In this document: positions 1 through 6,460 of the stretch, piece by piece
How positions within the stretch are numbered: position 1 is the first letter of the stretch
How the letters are laid out: each line of letters begins with the position of its first letter
From: an uncultured Lachnospiraceae bacterium
GTDB taxonomy: Bacteria > Bacillota > Clostridia > Lachnospirales > Lachnospiraceae
Reading direction: 5' to 3'
NCBI GenBank assembly: GCA_910585255.1
Contig: CAJUEI010000113.1
Span: 1-11,900, forward strand
DNA: 11,900 bases
Notes under the pieces: generated by a model
The model's database searches: none
Seen by the model: only the letters and a program-made list of their open reading frames with translations
Told to the model about the DNA's origin: nothing
Made by a program: the position numbers and the translations under genes

Positions 1-14
1 CCATTTGGAAATGG
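1..14. repeat. Short perfect palindrome at the window edge
   Basis: The first 14 bases read CCATTTGGAAATGG, a perfect palindrome, followed by an A run. It may be the tail of a terminator or repeat belonging to sequence left of the window. Nothing more can be said without that sequence. Confidence 0.4.
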
Positions 15-18
15 CAAA

Positions 19-267
19 AAATCCTAGTCGATCGACAGAAGCATAAGACTTTCTAGCTTTCCTCCGAAGTCACAGCCAGAAGAAATCGTTTCCCCACACC
101 TGCTGTCTCTACCTGTCTGTAAATATATGGTTGATTCATGTATTCATAGAGGGAAGGAAAAAAGAAATGTAGATTGTGAGACAATGCAGCCAGAGTATAT
201 CAAAGGCAGGCTGTGACTTCGGAGGAAAGCTAGAGGCTCTTAGACTTGTGTCGATCCAGTAGGATTT
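19..267. repeat. Long imperfect inverted repeat, possible MITE or folded RNA
   Basis: The left arm at 19-77 pairs with the right arm at 209-267. The innermost 26 bases (52-77 with 209-234) are perfectly complementary, and the outer part carries about ten mismatches. Pairing resumes inside: CTGC at 100-103 with GCAG at 186-189, and TGTCTC at 104-109 with GAGACA at 178-183. The whole 249-bp unit could therefore fold into one long hairpin. No ORF of note lies inside. The layout fits a non-autonomous element with terminal inverted repeats, or a structured RNA; the sequence alone does not decide. No clear target-site duplication is seen, because the flanking A and T runs simply extend the inverted repeat. 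Confidence 0.7.
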
Positions 268-370
268 GAGGGCACTTGTGCCCGAAAAAGGGGTGTGTTT
301 AGCCCGCTGTACGGGCGAATTGCACCCCGTTCCGTCCGGTGGGATGATTGAAATTCACAAGTCTTAGAGC
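236..370. other. Structured segment: outer stem enclosing two compact hairpins
   Basis: GCTCTTAGACTTGTG at 236-250 pairs with 356-370 (14 of 15 positions). Inside are a tight hairpin at 270-283 (GGGCAC/GTGCCC) and a two-tier hairpin at 290-328: GGGGTG pairs with CACCCC, and inside it GCCCG at 302-306 pairs with CGGGC at 312-316. The 236-250 segment is also part of the right arm of the longer repeat to its left, so two mutually exclusive folds are possible. This GC-rich stacking stands out in AT-rich surroundings. It could be the end of a mobile element or a small RNA; I do not recognise a known family. Confidence 0.5.
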
Positions 371-545
371 TTCTGCTTTTCGGAGAGCGGAGCAGCATGT
401 CTTTGATGTACTCTGGCGTTCTTTTTGGAAAATTTTTCTATTTCTCTGATAGGGAGGGTTCCAATAGTTTTCAAAAGGTTCTTTAGTTGACGACCGATAG
501 CAGCTATGTTATAATTGAAAAAGTCTAAATGCGGATTTTGTAGAA
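364..545 (-). pseudogene. Possible C-terminal fragment of a mobile-element protein
   Basis: The minus strand reads open for about 60 residues before a TAA at 364-366, with a basic, protein-like stretch (FFNYNIAAIGRQLKNLLKTI followed by LPIREIEKF). The tone recalls the C-terminal end of some DDE transposases, but I cannot name a family. Upstream of it (546-663 on the same strand) the reading becomes low-complexity Phe/Ser/Ile/Asn, and there is no ribosome binding site, so if real it is a truncated remnant. The structured, repeat-rich sequence just beyond its stop is where an element end would be expected. It may also be a chance open frame. Confidence 0.3.
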
Positions 546-647
546 TATTCCGTAGGAAAAAGTTAGTGTTTTTATGGTGTATATTATATTTTTTATTCTG
601 CAAAAGAGAAATAACAGATATAATATATTGAGAAAGGAATGACAAAA

Positions 648-1682
648 ATGACAGGAAAACCAACAGGAATTGCCGTATTGGTCGGAATTGGTTTTTTTGC
701 TTTTACAAGTATAACTTCGGCAGATCAAATACATGACTTAAGTGGGAATACAAAAGCATCAGGTACCGATTTAAAATGGTATTATTTTGATAAAGAAGGA
801 ATGATGCAGACTGCTTGGCATCAGGATATCAACAGACAGTATTATGGAATGGATGAAGATGGAAAGATGATACATAATATTACTTGTACAATACAAAGAA
901 GAGCAGATCTGGTTTCTTCGGATGATGCACCTTGCGGAGTATGGCAGAAGGATGCGAATGGCTGGCGGTATTTAGAGGAGGACAAAGTTTCTTATCCGGC
1001 TGATACCTGGCGGCTAATCGATGGGGCATGGTATCACTTTGATGAGAATGGTTACAGACAGACAGGCTGGTATATAGAGGAAGAAGAGAGTGGTACATTA
1101 AAATATTATTTAAAGGATACCGGTAAAAGGGCATGCAATGAAACATTACAGTTAGATAAGGAAAATTTATATACATTTGATGCAAATGGCGTTTTTATTG
1201 AAATTACACCAATTATAACGGAAGAAAAACGAAAGTTAGAGCAGATGGCGGCTCAGATTGTAGAGGAATTAGTAACAGAGGATATGTCAAAAAGAGAAAA
1301 GGCTACTGCAATTTATCAATGGATTCAATCTCATATCGGTTATATTGCAACGTCAGATAAGTCTGATTGGGTAGCGGAAGCAATACGGGGATTTGAGACA
1401 AGAAGAGGAGATTGCTTTACTTATTTTGCCGTAGCACGGGCTATGTTAGATGCGGCTGGAATTGAAAATATGCCGGTATATCCAAAGGAAGGGTATCATG
1501 TCCACTATTGGAATCTTGTCTGTGTCGAAGGAGGGTGGTATCATTTTGATACAACACCAAGAAAATCGGGCTCTACTTTTTGTATTGTAACAAATGCACA
1601 GTATGATGCATTGTCCGGTGCCCGATATAGCACGCATTATTTAGAAAATGGAATGGAATATCCCGAGATGGCAACAGAGTAA
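648..1682 (+). CDS. Secreted transglutaminase-like protein with wall-binding repeats
   Basis: The 344-residue product has a hydrophobic N-terminus (about residues 8-24) ending in SITSA/DQ, a plausible signal peptidase site after residue 25. Residues of about 40-190 carry degenerate YYFD / GW / YHFDENGYRQTGW units like those of choline- or wall-binding repeats. A helical linker leads to a transglutaminase/protease-fold core with a visible triad: C256 in RRGDCFTYF, H286 in HVHYWN and D301 in YHFDTTP. Known relatives act on peptide or amide bonds at the cell surface; the substrate here is unknown. An in-frame ATG lies 9 bases upstream at 639, but the AAAGGA at 633-638 abuts it, so ATG 648 has the proper spacing. 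A TATAAT at 619-624 lacks a good -35. The lipoprotein gene follows after 48 bp. Confidence 0.85.
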   Translation: MTGKPTGIAVLVGIGFFAFTSITSADQIHDLSGNTKASGTDLKWYYFDKEGMMQTAWHQDINRQYYGMDEDGKMIHNITCTIQRRADLVSSDDAPCGVWQKDANGWRYLEEDKVSYPADTWRLIDGAWYHFDENGYRQTGWYIEEEESGTLKYYLKDTGKRACNETLQLDKENLYTFDANGVFIEITPIITEEKRKLEQMAAQIVEELVTEDMSKREKATAIYQWIQSHIGYIATSDKSDWVAEAIRGFETRRGDCFTYFAVARAMLDAAGIENMPVYPKEGYHVHYWNLVCVEGGWYHFDTTPRKSGSTFCIVTNAQYDALSGARYSTHYLENGMEYPEMATE

Positions 1683-1730
1683 GAATATGCCGTTGGATTT
1701 TGTGATAGAGATGATATTGGAGGAACAATT

Positions 1731-2330
1731 ATGAAAAAGTATCAATATGCTATATTGCTTTTGACTGGCGTGTTAAATTTAGCCGGCTGTTCAAATTCAG
1801 CAGCACCATTAGAAGATAAGGTGACTTCTGAGAGTACAACGATTTCTGAAACAACAGAGAGTATGACACCTGCTGTTTCTAAGACTGAGACAGAAACAAC
1901 GTTAGAATCAAGGACAGCAGAAGAAGCCGTTTCCCTGCAGGGATATCTGTTTGAAGTAAATGGTGTCTCTATTGGAATTTATGAGGAGGCAAAACCTGTA
2001 TTGGAGGCTTTGGGAGAGGCAGATAGTTATTTTGAGACACCTAGCTGTGCGTTTGTAGGAATGGATAGGCAATATACATACGGCAGTTATATGCTGACTA
2101 CTTATGAGGAAGACGGACAGGAATATATCTATGATATCTATTTTTTAGATGATAAGATAAGCACACCAGAAGGAATCCGAATCGGATCGACTTTAGAAGA
2201 AGTGATTGCGGCTTATGGAGAGGACTATACAGAAGATTTTGGTATGTATACTTATAGAAAGGAACGGTCAAAATTGCAGTTTTTAGTTGTAGATGAGGTT
2301 GTTACATCTGTAGATTATACAACATATTAA
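1731..2330 (+). CDS. Lipoprotein of unknown function with Ser/Thr/Glu-rich linker
   Basis: The 199-residue product begins MKKYQYAILL and has a lipobox LAGC with C20 as the lipidated cysteine, so it should be anchored to the outer face of the membrane. Residues of about 21-68 are a low-complexity linker rich in Ser, Thr and Glu. The rest forms a small alpha/beta domain in which a GVSIGIYEEAKPVLEALGEA unit is echoed by GIRIGSTLEEVIAAYGEDY. That duplicated helix/strand pattern resembles BLIP/SmpA-like folds, an inference from pattern only. A GGAGG at 1719-1723 sits 7 bases before the ATG. The gene lies between the transglutaminase-like gene (48-bp gap) and the transporter gene (35-bp gap), suggesting co-transcription. 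No enzymatic motif is visible. Confidence 0.8.
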   Translation: MKKYQYAILLLTGVLNLAGCSNSAAPLEDKVTSESTTISETTESMTPAVSKTETETTLESRTAEEAVSLQGYLFEVNGVSIGIYEEAKPVLEALGEADSYFETPSCAFVGMDRQYTYGSYMLTTYEEDGQEYIYDIYFLDDKISTPEGIRIGSTLEEVIAAYGEDYTEDFGMYTYRKERSKLQFLVVDEVVTSVDYTTY

Positions 2331-2365
2331 AAGAATAGAAATCGATATCTTAAAGGAGAAAGGTG

Positions 2366-3757
2366 ATGGAAAAGAAGAAAAAAGGCGGATTTAGCAGTTC
2401 GATAGGATTTGTGTTATCTGCGGCGGGCAGTGCGGTCGGAGTGGGGAATATCTGGAGATTTCCTTATTTGGCAGCACAGGATGGCGGCGGATTATTTTTA
2501 TTGATTTATTTGATTTTGGTACTTACATTTGGATTTACTTTATTGACAACTGATATTGCTTTGGGACGCAGAACCAAGAAAAATGCCCTGCAGGCGTTTG
2601 GTTCTATTCGTCCAAAGTGGGATTTTTTGGGTAAGATGACATTTTTAGTCCCAGCAATTATTATGACTTATTATGCTGTAGTAGGCGGATGGGTTACAAA
2701 GTATGTGGTATTATATCTTACCGGATCCGGGCAGAAAGCAGCAGAAGATGGATATTTTACGTCATTTATTACGTCAAAGGCGGCACCGATTGTTTTTACA
2801 CTGATCTTTTTTGCTTTGACTTCTTTTGTAGTATACTGTGGAGTAGAGAAAGGGATTGAGCGGTTTTCTAAGATGGTGATGCCCGGACTGATTCTTATGA
2901 TTATTGGAATTGCTGTTTTTTCTTTGACTTTGCGGCATACGGACGCAGCCGGTGTAGAACGTACCGGACTGCAGGGGCTTGCTGTCTATATGATTCCTGA
3001 TTTAACCGGAATTACATTTTCACGATTTTTAAAGATTCTTTTGGATGCAATGAGTCAGTTATTTTTCTCCCTTAGTGTTTCTATGGGAATTATGATTACT
3101 TATGGATCTTATGTTAAAAAAGATGTAAACTTAAACCGTTCGATTAGTCAGATTGAATTATTTGATACCGGGGTGGCAATTTTAGCAGGAATGATGATTA
3201 TTCCAGCTGTTTACGTATTTTCTGGAACAGAAGGAATGGCATCTGGTGCAAGCCTGATGTTTGTTTCTCTGCCAAAGGTATTTGCCGCAATGGGAAAGAT
3301 TGGAACCCTAATTGGATTTATATTTTTTGTTATGGTAGCCTTTGCGGCATTGACTTCCTGTATCTCGATTTTAGAGACATTGGTAGCTAATTGTATGGAA
3401 TTATTTCATGCTTCAAGAAAAAAAGTCAGTTTGATTATGAGTGTAATTTTTGCAGCGGCTTCCGTAATAATCTGTATGGGATACCATGTGTTTTATTTTG
3501 AACTTCCTCTGCCAAACGGACAGACAGCACAGTTATTAGATCTGATGGATTATATTAGCAATAGTTTTTTACTTCCTTTTATCTGCTTTTTAACTTGTAT
3601 ATTTGTAGGATGGGTAATAAAACCGCAGTGGATTATAGAGGAGATGGAAGCAAGCGGGCATGCATTTCGAAGGAAAAAATTATATGCATTTATGATTCGG
3701 TATATAGCCCCTATTATTATGATAGTAATCTTTTTACAGTCAGTAGTAGGGTTTTAA
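2366..3757 (+). CDS. Sodium-dependent symporter of the NSS (SNF) family
   Basis: The 463-residue polytopic protein opens with the family hallmark GSAVGVGNIWRFPYLAAQDGGG (residues of about 19-40), the unwound first helix that in LeuT-type transporters binds Na+ and substrate. About 11-12 hydrophobic segments follow, the last being AFMIRYIAPIIMIVIFLQSV near the C-terminus. Length and helix number match the shorter bacterial branch typified by MhsT. Such proteins import amino acids or related solutes with Na+; the substrate cannot be read from the sequence. AAAGGAG at 2352-2358 is 7 bases from ATG 2366. A GTG one codon upstream (2363) would also be in frame but is too close to the ribosome binding site. 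The gene ends an apparent three-gene unit closed by the terminator at 3774. Confidence 0.93.
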   Translation: MEKKKKGGFSSSIGFVLSAAGSAVGVGNIWRFPYLAAQDGGGLFLLIYLILVLTFGFTLLTTDIALGRRTKKNALQAFGSIRPKWDFLGKMTFLVPAIIMTYYAVVGGWVTKYVVLYLTGSGQKAAEDGYFTSFITSKAAPIVFTLIFFALTSFVVYCGVEKGIERFSKMVMPGLILMIIGIAVFSLTLRHTDAAGVERTGLQGLAVYMIPDLTGITFSRFLKILLDAMSQLFFSLSVSMGIMITYGSYVKKDVNLNRSISQIELFDTGVAILAGMMIIPAVYVFSGTEGMASGASLMFVSLPKVFAAMGKIGTLIGFIFFVMVAFAALTSCISILETLVANCMELFHASRKKVSLIMSVIFAAASVIICMGYHVFYFELPLPNGQTAQLLDLMDYISNSFLLPFICFLTCIFVGWVIKPQWIIEEMEASGHAFRRKKLYAFMIRYIAPIIMIVIFLQSVVGF

Positions 3758-3773
3758 AACAGAAAAACAGTAG

Positions 3774-3811
3774 ATTGCTATTGATGTATATAAAATATCA
3801 ATAGCAATTTT
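3774..3811 (+). terminator. Intrinsic terminator after the NSS symporter gene
   Basis: ATTGCTATTGAT at 3774-3785 pairs perfectly with 3797-3808 over 12 bp with an 11-base A/T loop, then a short T run. It starts 16 bases after the stop codon. The stem is AU-rich, so efficiency may be moderate. Confidence 0.75.
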
Positions 3812-3938
3812 CATTCTATATTTTTATCCTTTATTTAGAAAAAATGCTGAAATAAATCATATTTATTGTAGAAATATTCGTCATTTTGATGAAATTATAA
3901 GATGAAAAGTTAAAAAATTAGTTGTTTTTGCAATTATA

Positions 3939-3947
3939 TGGTATACT
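3939..3947 (+). promoter_or_regulatory. Candidate extended -10 promoter element
   Basis: TGGTATACT matches the extended -10 pattern (TGnTATAAT with one difference). No good -35 lies at 16-18 bases. If used, the transcript would run through the palindrome at 4071 before reaching the gene at 4407, so this may be a displaced or unused promoter. Confidence 0.35.
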
Positions 3948-4070
3948 TAAAAAGAATGTTTGACAACAGTTGCTTGTATCATTTTTTGGTTTCATTGCAG
4001 TAATACTTTTTATAACGATTTTGTACATATGTTCTAAACTTACTTATTTTAATTTTCTAATTTTTTAATT

Positions 4071-4147
4071 TAACCTCATCAAGGAAGTCCCCCGCTTTTA
4101 AGCCGCCAAGGCGAAAGCGGTGGGTTGGGACTTCCTTGATGAGGTTA
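4071..4147. repeat. Interspersed palindromic repeat, copy A (complete)
   Basis: A 77-base element whose outer 21 bases (4071-4091) pair perfectly with 4127-4147. Inside, CCGCTTT at 4092-4098 pairs with AAAGCGG at 4114-4120, with TGGGTT bulged out, and the tip is a small GCC/GGC loop. The first 68 bases recur at 11795-11862 with one difference (T4121 versus G11845). A hairpin with GAAGTCCC/GGGACTTC arms recalls subterminal hairpins of IS200/IS605-type elements, so a small palindrome-ended non-autonomous element is a reasonable inference. No transposase is present nearby. Confidence 0.85.
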
Positions 4148-4214
4148 TGAGCAAGTAGCGAAGCGGATTGCGAATATCCGATTTGACTTTTTTAATGTTA
4201 TTTCTTGGACTTTG

Positions 4215-4245
4215 TTGATGTAACGGAAAACGGAATGGTTATATT
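4215..4245 (+). promoter_or_regulatory. Possible sigma-A promoter for the hemerythrin gene
   Basis: TTGATG at 4215-4220 and TATATT at 4240-4245 are separated by 19 bases, slightly longer than ideal. A TGG lies just upstream of the -10. It is the best-placed candidate between the palindrome and the gene at 4407, leaving a leader of about 155 bases. Confidence 0.3.
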
Positions 4246-4406
4246 GGATGATTATTAAAATCAGGAATTGATTTTTAAATTTTTGTATGCTTGATTAGAG
4301 AATGTTAGAAAGAGATGTATTCTAATTAATAAATACACGGAAATTTTTTAAATTAAAATATCTGTAGTAATTTTGATTTTGCTGTGGAGAAGGAGGAAGA
4401 GAGAAA

Positions 4407-5741
4407 ATGGGGAGACAATTGGTATGGCAGGATCGGTTTAATATTGGGGTAGAAGTAATTGATAGGGAACATAGGAAATTATTTAGTATTATGAACAAAT
4501 TACTTGAATTTACAGAGGACGAGAGTAAAAGTCAATGGGTTTGTGAGGAAGGAATTAAATATTTTAAAGGACATGCAATGAAACACTTTACAGAAGAAGA
4601 AGTTTATATGGCTTCTATCAATTATAAAGGGTTTGAGACACATCGGCGAATCCATGATAATTTCCGAAAAAAGACACTTCCAGAATTAGAGAAAGAGTTA
4701 AAACAGACACGTTATGCCCCAGACTCTGTAAAACATTTCTTAGGGGTTTGTGCAGGCTGGCTGATTGGACATACTTTAACAGAAGATTGTGCGATTACAG
4801 GAAAAACCTTAAGCAAGTGGAAAAATCTTTTGCCGGAAGAAGAGCAGACAGCTATGAAACTGACGATTCGTTCACTTGTCTATGATTTATTTCGTTTAAA
4901 AGCACAGGTCATTAGTGAACACTATGGAGGAGAGAAGTTTGGAAAGGGAGTATATTACCGTCTAGTCTATGGAAACGAGAGTGGAAAAAATTGGGAAATT
5001 TTATTGGCATTTGAAGAGAAATTGCTGCTTGGCACGGTTGGTAAATTGATGGATACTAAATCCGATAAAATTAATGTAATGCTGATGAATACAACCAGAT
5101 ATACTGCACAGCAGTTTGTTTCTCGAATTGGAGAGCATTTTCCTTCTTTGGGGTTATCTGAGGTAAGAGAAGAAAATTTACTTACTTATGAACAATTTCA
5201 GACAATATTCGGAAAAGGAAATCCAAGATGCAGCTTATTGTTCCATACAGGAGGTTCTGGATATTTTGCATATTGTATGTTTACACCTCATTCTGATGAA
5301 GGTGAAGCTGTTTCTATAAAGGCAGAAAATGCAATAACTGAGATTAAAAAATATTTAAAAAATAATAAAGAAGATGATAAGAAAAAAGTATTAGTAGTAG
5401 ATGATTCCGCTGTAGTACTGAAGATGGTAAAAGAGTTATTGGAAGAAGATTATCAGGTTACACTTGCAAAGTCCGGCGTATCTGCTATTCAGTGTATGAC
5501 ACTGGACAGACCAGATTTGGTTTTATTAGATTATGAGATGCCGGTTTGTGACGGAAAGCAAGTATTGGAGATGATTCGTTCAGAGAGAGAATTTGCAGAT
5601 ATTCCGGTATATTTTTTAACTGGAAATATGGACAGACAAAAAATTGAACAAGTATTAACTTTAAGACCAACAGGTTATCTTTTAAAAAGTCTAAAACCAA
5701 GAGAAATTAAAAAAACAATTGATGGATTTTTCCAGATATAG
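4407..5741 (+). CDS. Bacteriohemerythrin fused to a C-terminal response-regulator receiver domain
   Basis: The 444-residue soluble protein has three parts. Residues 1-130 are a bacteriohemerythrin domain with all seven expected di-iron ligands in register: H22, H60, E64, H79, H83, H122 and D127. Residues of about 150-320 form an alpha/beta region I do not firmly recognise; its pattern is compatible with a CheX/CheC-like fold, but this is weak. Residues of about 325-444 are a CheY-like receiver with acidic pair D332/D333, phosphoacceptor D375 in LLDYEMP, T405 and K427, at the usual 30- and 52-residue spacings. The architecture suggests oxygen or redox sensing coupled to phosphorelay signalling, an inference. 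No output domain or histidine kinase is encoded nearby. AGGAGG at 4391-4396 is 10 bases before the ATG. The gene is monocistronic, with its own terminator. Confidence 0.92.
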   Translation: MGRQLVWQDRFNIGVEVIDREHRKLFSIMNKLLEFTEDESKSQWVCEEGIKYFKGHAMKHFTEEEVYMASINYKGFETHRRIHDNFRKKTLPELEKELKQTRYAPDSVKHFLGVCAGWLIGHTLTEDCAITGKTLSKWKNLLPEEEQTAMKLTIRSLVYDLFRLKAQVISEHYGGEKFGKGVYYRLVYGNESGKNWEILLAFEEKLLLGTVGKLMDTKSDKINVMLMNTTRYTAQQFVSRIGEHFPSLGLSEVREENLLTYEQFQTIFGKGNPRCSLLFHTGGSGYFAYCMFTPHSDEGEAVSIKAENAITEIKKYLKNNKEDDKKKVLVVDDSAVVLKMVKELLEEDYQVTLAKSGVSAIQCMTLDRPDLVLLDYEMPVCDGKQVLEMIRSEREFADIPVYFLTGNMDRQKIEQVLTLRPTGYLLKSLKPREIKKTIDGFFQI

Positions 5742-5750
5742 CAAAAAATG

Positions 5751-5797
5751 AAAAACTGCCGCATTATAACAAGTAAGTTAGATGCGGCAGTTTTTTT
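5751..5797 (+). terminator. Strong intrinsic terminator after the hemerythrin-receiver gene
   Basis: AAAAACTGCCGCAT at 5751-5764 pairs perfectly with ATGCGGCAGTTTTT at 5782-5795, with extra TAAC/GTTA pairing in the loop, and runs into seven T residues. The symmetric A and T runs mean it could also work on the opposite strand. Confidence 0.93.
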
Positions 5798-5947
5798 ATG
5801 CAGGAATTAGGAAATAGTGGGATATAAAAGCTGTATGATTTTGTCAGGAATAAGTTGACTAGGAATACAAAAAATAAAGAAAAAGGAGAGAAAAATAAAA
5901 GATAACAGAGGCGAAATGAAAAATTAAGATTAAGAAAGGAATCTGAT

Positions 5948-6184
5948 ATGAGCGAAAGAAGCAGTAATGATAAAACAGAAAACAAATTAAAAGAAAATTG
6001 GAAACATTGGGAAAATGAGATGGGAGAAGTTTATTTAGAAAATGGATGTTCTCATATTTGCTCCGTTACAGATTGTACCGGACTGATTCCAGCCGGGCAT
6101 ACAGAAAGAGAAATTTATGAACAATATGAAGCACTTTATCCTTATCAGCCTAATCAAGATATGATAGATGATTCACAGGATTAG
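5948..6184 (+). CDS. Small Cys/His-containing protein of unknown function
   Basis: The 78-residue protein is soluble and acidic, with no signal peptide or membrane helix. Its N-terminal third is charged and probably helical (ENKLKENWKHWENEM). The centre carries C34, H36, C38 and C43 in CSHICSVTDCTG, followed by H51; this could bind a metal or form disulfides, but matches no motif I can name. AAAGGA at 5935-5940 lies 7 bases before the ATG, which supports translation. It stands alone: a strong terminator lies about 150 bases upstream, and a weak hairpin followed by repeat-rich DNA lies immediately downstream. I do not recognise the family. Confidence 0.65.
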   Translation: MSERSSNDKTENKLKENWKHWENEMGEVYLENGCSHICSVTDCTGLIPAGHTEREIYEQYEALYPYQPNQDMIDDSQD

Positions 6185-6192
6185 AAAAAATA

Positions 6193-6215
6193 TTCTATAA
6201 TTTTATAGAAATTTT
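6193..6215 (+). terminator. Weak AU-rich hairpin after the small Cys protein gene
   Basis: TTCTATA at 6193-6199 pairs with TATAGAA at 6204-6210 around an ATTT loop, followed by ATTTT. It begins 9 bases after the stop codon. The all-A/T stem makes it a poor terminator. Confidence 0.35.
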
Positions 6216-6255
6216 AACCTATCAAGGAAGTAGCGGAGCAAATTCCGAATTTCTT
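6215..6255. repeat. Shortened relative of the palindromic repeat, copy B
   Basis: TAACCTATCAAGGAAGT at 6215-6231 matches the left end of copies A and C with one missing C. The next bases do not continue into the palindrome. From AAGT at 6228 they match the flank right of copy A, where AAGTAGCGAAGC at 4153-4164 corresponds to AAGTAGCGGAGC at 6228-6239, and similarity continues for about a dozen more bases. This looks like a derivative from which the palindrome has been lost. Confidence 0.6.
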
Positions 6256-6275
6256 TTGGCTGTCGTGAATCGGAC

Positions 6276-6415
6276 GCAGAGAGCATCGGGTAATTCTCTG
6301 CTGGGGCCGTTTGCACTAAGGCTTCCTCGCAGCGGACACATAAGGCGTTAAAAGACAACGCCTAAGTGCCGGCGGGAAGCAATACCCCTGCAGAGAGTCA
6401 CCCGATGCTCTCTGC
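6276..6415. repeat. Large hairpin element, copy 1
   Basis: A 140-base hairpin. Its outer arms, 6276-6291 and 6400-6415, pair over 16 bp (GCAGAGAGCATCGGGT and its complement). One mismatch later comes the conserved 102-base core, 6295-6396: TCTCTGC/GCAGAGA ends, GGGG/CCCC, a GCTTCC/GGAAGC segment and an apical AGGCGTT/AACGCCT stem around a 7-base loop. The core is GC-rich against AT-rich surroundings. It recurs in opposite orientation at 6563-6664 with 99 of 102 bases identical. No ORF or T tract is associated. Confidence 0.9.
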
Positions 6416-6460
6416 TGTGTATTTTAAGCGGAACGTGTTTAAAAGATATTTTTGAAATAT

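Larger units (their letters stand above)
3812..4406. other. AT-rich intergenic region split by a palindromic repeat
   Basis: This stretch of almost 600 bases has no convincing gene. It holds the palindrome at 4071-4147, candidate promoters at 3939 and 4215, and a short hairpin (CGGAT 4164-4168 / ATCCG 4176-4180) followed by a T-rich run near 4187-4192. The rest is A/T-rich sequence in which I see nothing specific. The palindrome separates the first promoter candidate from the hemerythrin gene. Confidence 0.6.

Noticed and set aside
290..355. TnpB-type guide RNA scaffold at 290-355
   Set aside because: Stacked hairpins followed by GGTGGGATGATTG loosely recall IS200/IS605 right ends, but there is no TnpB gene nearby and the expected terminal hairpin is not clean.
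880..1185. Minus-strand open frame of 101 codons inside the transglutaminase-like gene
   Set aside because: It lies opposite a well-supported gene, has no ribosome binding site, and its composition (many His, Tyr, Ser, Pro) is that of antisense reading.
5841..5871. Promoter for the small Cys protein gene
   Set aside because: TTGTCA at 5841 and TACAAA at 5866 are 19 bases apart with a poor -10, too weak to list.
6341..6363. GGCGTT...AACGCC hairpin tip as an integron attC site
   Set aside because: The GTT and AAC boxes are in the wrong order (GTT inside, then AAC), there are no paired R/L boxes at the ends, and there is no integrase or cassette gene.
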